Positions 61,244 through 64,000 of a stretch of DNA of 64,000 nt are shown here, in pieces. This DNA is from Apricaphanius iberus. Taxonomy: Eukaryota > Chordata > Actinopteri > Cyprinodontiformes > Aphaniidae. The stretch is taken from assembly GCA_028564705.1 (NCBI GenBank), contig JAPXFQ010000489.1:1-64000 (forward strand), read 5' to 3'. The notes beneath the pieces were generated by a model. The model saw only the letters and a program-made list of their open reading frames with translations. It ran no database searches and was not told the origin of the DNA. Position numbers and translations under genes: made by a program. How positions within the stretch are numbered: the stretch's first letter is position 1; each line of letters starts with the position of its first letter.

Positions 61244-61612
61244 TAGGGCTGGGCAATATATCGATAATATGATTTTATCGAATTTTCTATTAATGAGGAC
61301 TGAAATGTAGGAAAACTGAAAGGAAAAAAAATCAGCAGTGCACCTCTTGAAGTTACCATAATTCAATATAATTTAAGCCCGGCAAAGGCATTCTATCTTC
61401 TTTTACATGCATGTTTTACAGCGTGTATTTATTTGGACTTTGAATTCAGGACTATTCCAAGAATGATTGAAAAAAAAGCAAGTTTAAAAAAATATTTTCT
61501 GTCATGTGTAATTTATTTTTAAGAACAGAAAGAGGAAAAAAAGAAAGATTTGAAATCAAATTTGACATTCAAAAACGACTTTATTTATGTATATCCATAT
61601 CGCCCAGTCCTA
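61244..61612. mobile_element. hAT-type MITE with 8-bp target duplication
   Basis: Inverted ends TAGGGCTGGGCAATAT (left) and TAGGACTGGGCGATAT (right, inverted), 14 of 16 identical. The flanks ATTTACCT (61236-61243) and ATTGACCT (61613-61620) match at 7 of 8 bases, the 8-bp duplication expected of hAT transposition. 369 bases, no transposase frame, AT-rich interior. Confidence 0.82.
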
Positions 61613-62754
61613 ATTGACCTCAATGACTGCCTCCATTAATAATCACATATATACTATTAAACCCCATCTTTAGAGTACACATACACATCAAAAGAGGCAA
61701 ACATAAAGGTTGTGATAAAAAAGCGTGTAGCATTCAGGGCCAGAGGCAACTGATTTAGCTGTTGTTGTTTTTTTGGAATTTTTCTGAATAAAAGAGCAGA
61801 AAGGTTGCTTAACTGTCTTCAGCACATTATCCCGGTGCTCCATTTGGGATATGATTTATAATTTGGTGCTCGTCTCAACAGCAAAATGAAAGAGTATATG
61901 CAGTCGGTCTGGCTGTGGTGTTTTTTTGGACGGGGTTATTAGAGGAGAAAGGAGAGGGGAAGAGAAAAAGGGGAGAGGGGGCTTTGGAGGATTTGAGATA
62001 AGCGTTGTCTCTTCACTCACTATCATATTGGCATTAATGCCCAACTGCCCTGCAGAACCAATGTGTGTGTGGACAGAGTATATATGAGAAATTAACAGAT
62101 GAATCAGTGTGAGAAAAATAGCAATATTTGCACATGATAATATGTGTGCTCACGCTGTTAGATGTGCTTTCATCCCTATGGAACCCAATCTAATTGCACT
62201 TTTGTAGTAAGAAACACAAAAAACGATCCCAGTTTGAATAATTCCATCTTTGTTCTTGCCTAAATGCCTATTTGGTAAAAAAAAAAAAGAAGAAAAAAAG
62301 CCTGACTTCTGCTAAATACTGTTAATCAGGGCTAGTACGCTTCCTTCTTATGGAACAGTGGGTGGTGCATTACTGGAGAAGAGTGGAAAAATCCCAGCCA
62401 TTGTGGACTTCCAACAATAATTCATGTTTGAAAGATGCCAAAAATTTATATTGAGGGATTTGTTGCCGCAACAACTAGCAGGACAGAATAAAGGATGAGG
62501 CTGAAAGGGTTAAGAGTCTCTGAGAGGTTATTTTTTTTAATGAGCTAACATCTCCACTGTTGATGATAAAAAAAGAAGTGCATATAGAAATCTTGGTGCT
62601 CCATGACTATTCAAACTTAAAAATGAAAGACATGTCAATTTGCAGCATGTTCTGGGACTAAAAGATCATTATTTGCCCATTCAGCTCTATACTCATTAAG
62701 TTTTCAGCATGAAATTAGAAAATATTTCCAGAAAATATGATTTTAATTTTGGCC
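61613..62754. other. lrp8 upstream intron, no exon accepted
   Basis: AT-rich. A minus-strand frame at 61856-62044 starts near CTGCAG and is followed by GTGAGTGAAG, but the enclosed 29 bases do not resemble an LRP8 exon. No repeat with clear ends. Confidence 0.45.
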
Positions 62755-62885
62755 CTGCAACAGACTGGCGTCCTGTTCAGAGTGTACCCTGCCTAACGCC
62801 TGATAATTGCTGGGATAGGCTCCAGCTGCCCCGTGACCCTGAATTGGATAAGCGGTTAAGAAGATGGATGGATGGATGGATGATT
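62755..62885 (+). repeat. TGTACCC-family repeat with (GATG)n tail
   Basis: CAGACTGGCGTCCTGTTCAG, GTGTACCCTGCC and TGGGATAGGCTCCAGCTGCC, then GATAAGCGGTTAAGAAGATG and a GATG microsatellite at 62863-62883. The family is common in fish. Fragments at 21100-21296 and 35590-35830 belong to it. Confidence 0.7.
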
Positions 62886-64000
62886 TTAATTTTAATAAGG
62901 GCTAAAATAATAGAATAACTTAATTGAGCCAGCTTATTTTTTTTTATGTACAAAATAATGTAATGTCTGGTCAAATGGTGGTTTCCGGGTATATTGCACC
63001 CTCTACATGAAGATGTGTAAAAAGCCTTAACATAAAAGAAAACATATAGCTGATATAATTAATTTAACACAAAATAATATATTTAAGTGTCATATCAAAT
63101 TAGAGTGCAATTATTAGCTGGAAACAAAACCCATGTCAAGAACTAACTGCTTTCAACAAAATCATCCTTGATAAAGTCATTGGACTATGATCTGTGTCGA
63201 TCTTCACAAGTCAGGAAATGGTTTTATGTCCAATGTCTAAAAACTCGAACAATGGAGAGGATGTAGGCGATGTAAAGGAATTTTTTAGCAGTTACTGCAG
63301 AAAATTTCAGGTTATAACAGCATCAAAAGGTCCTTAAGGCTTTTTTTTTCACACAGCTGTCCCAGCGTGGTGCATGTGCACACACTGAATAAATTCTGTG
63401 CGTTCCAAAATAAATTTTAATTTAAGATGTTAAAGTATTTTAAATATTCATTCTGCTTATGATTATGAAAGTCAAGTAATTTTTACCACTTTTAAACAGA
63501 TTAAAGGAACTGTTTTAAATTTGTCAGAACCCTTGGTTGATATAGAGCCTTGGAAACAATATCATCACAGGGAAACATGAATCTAATGTTGTAACAGCTG
63601 GACTAGTATCATGACAAAACATAAATTGCTTCTCCATTTCTCATTAATAATCGGCATAATGTTCTATCTCACTGACTGATGACATTAGCAAATTACAAGG
63701 AATATCCTTAGGTGGAAGCCTGCTGTTGAATAACATTACAGCTCATTTTGGCCGATGTTAAACTATATTTTAATATTCAGAAGTCACTGTAGATGTTAAT
63801 ATGTGTGTAAAAGATGCAAATGTCCCGTATTTCTGTATATGTTTGATATATTTTAGGAGAACTATTTTTGCCACACATGCATATGCAAACAGGGTCAAGC
63901 ACATGCAGCCAGAAACACAAAATGCCACATGCACAGAAATTTTGCAGAACTTTTGACACAAGCAGAGTTGCAGGACCAAGGAGGGATAAGCAGGCAAGCA
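62886..64000. other. No gene seen
   Basis: AT-rich DNA to the window edge, probably lrp8 upstream intron. No supported exon. Confidence 0.5.

Noticed and set aside
62011..62053. Possible tiny lrp8 exon between CTGCAG and GTGAGT on the minus strand.
   Set aside because: The 29 bases do not encode anything like an LRP8 domain and the phase could not be matched to the membrane exon.

Overview
The window is nuclear DNA of a bony fish, most likely a teleost. It is AT-rich, has long introns and only two recognisable vertebrate genes, and is crowded with decayed Tc1-like, hAT-like, PIF/Harbinger and pogo/Tigger-like transposons, LINE 3' ends, tRNA-derived SINEs and one endogenous retrovirus. No bacterial-type operons, tRNA, rRNA or CRISPR were seen. 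Most open reading frames in the window look like chance or transposon frames.

Layout. From 1 to 7440 lies an endogenous retrovirus on the minus strand, with two LTRs, gag, a protease frame, a pol frame that has lost nearly all of its reverse transcriptase, and a C-terminal env stub. It abuts the GC-rich 3' end of a LINE (7441-9094) that closes with a 17-bp stem-loop and a poly(A) tract. From 9095 to 15.8 kb are decayed DNA transposons. From 15878 to 33415 on the plus strand run the last seven coding exons of a KANK-family gene (acidic linker, ankyrin repeats, stop codon). Its last intron is 10.3 kb and full of repeats, among them a decayed LINE and a pogo-like element; a PIF/Harbinger element lies in the preceding intron. 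From 33.4 to 55.7 kb is intergenic DNA with a decayed L2-like LINE, Tc1-like fragments and a TTAA-flanked MITE. From 55733 to 59107 on the minus strand are the last two coding exons of lrp8 (ApoER2), carrying the membrane segment, the NPxY cytoplasmic tail and the C-terminus. The rest of lrp8 should lie beyond the right edge. The window ends with another Tc1-like copy and a 369-bp hAT-type MITE with an 8-bp target duplication.

The two genes are convergent (tail to tail), about 22 kb apart. KANK proteins link talin and integrin adhesions to cortical microtubule complexes. LRP8 is a reelin/ApoE receptor that signals through Dab1. The pairing recalls KANK2-LDLR, KANK1-VLDLR and KANK4-LRP8 linkages in human, which suggests that the KANK gene here is kank4. 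I see no clear previously undescribed system. The most useful observations are the KANK-LDLR-family linkage, the nested or chimeric mobile elements with definable ends, and the structured tail of the GC-rich LINE.
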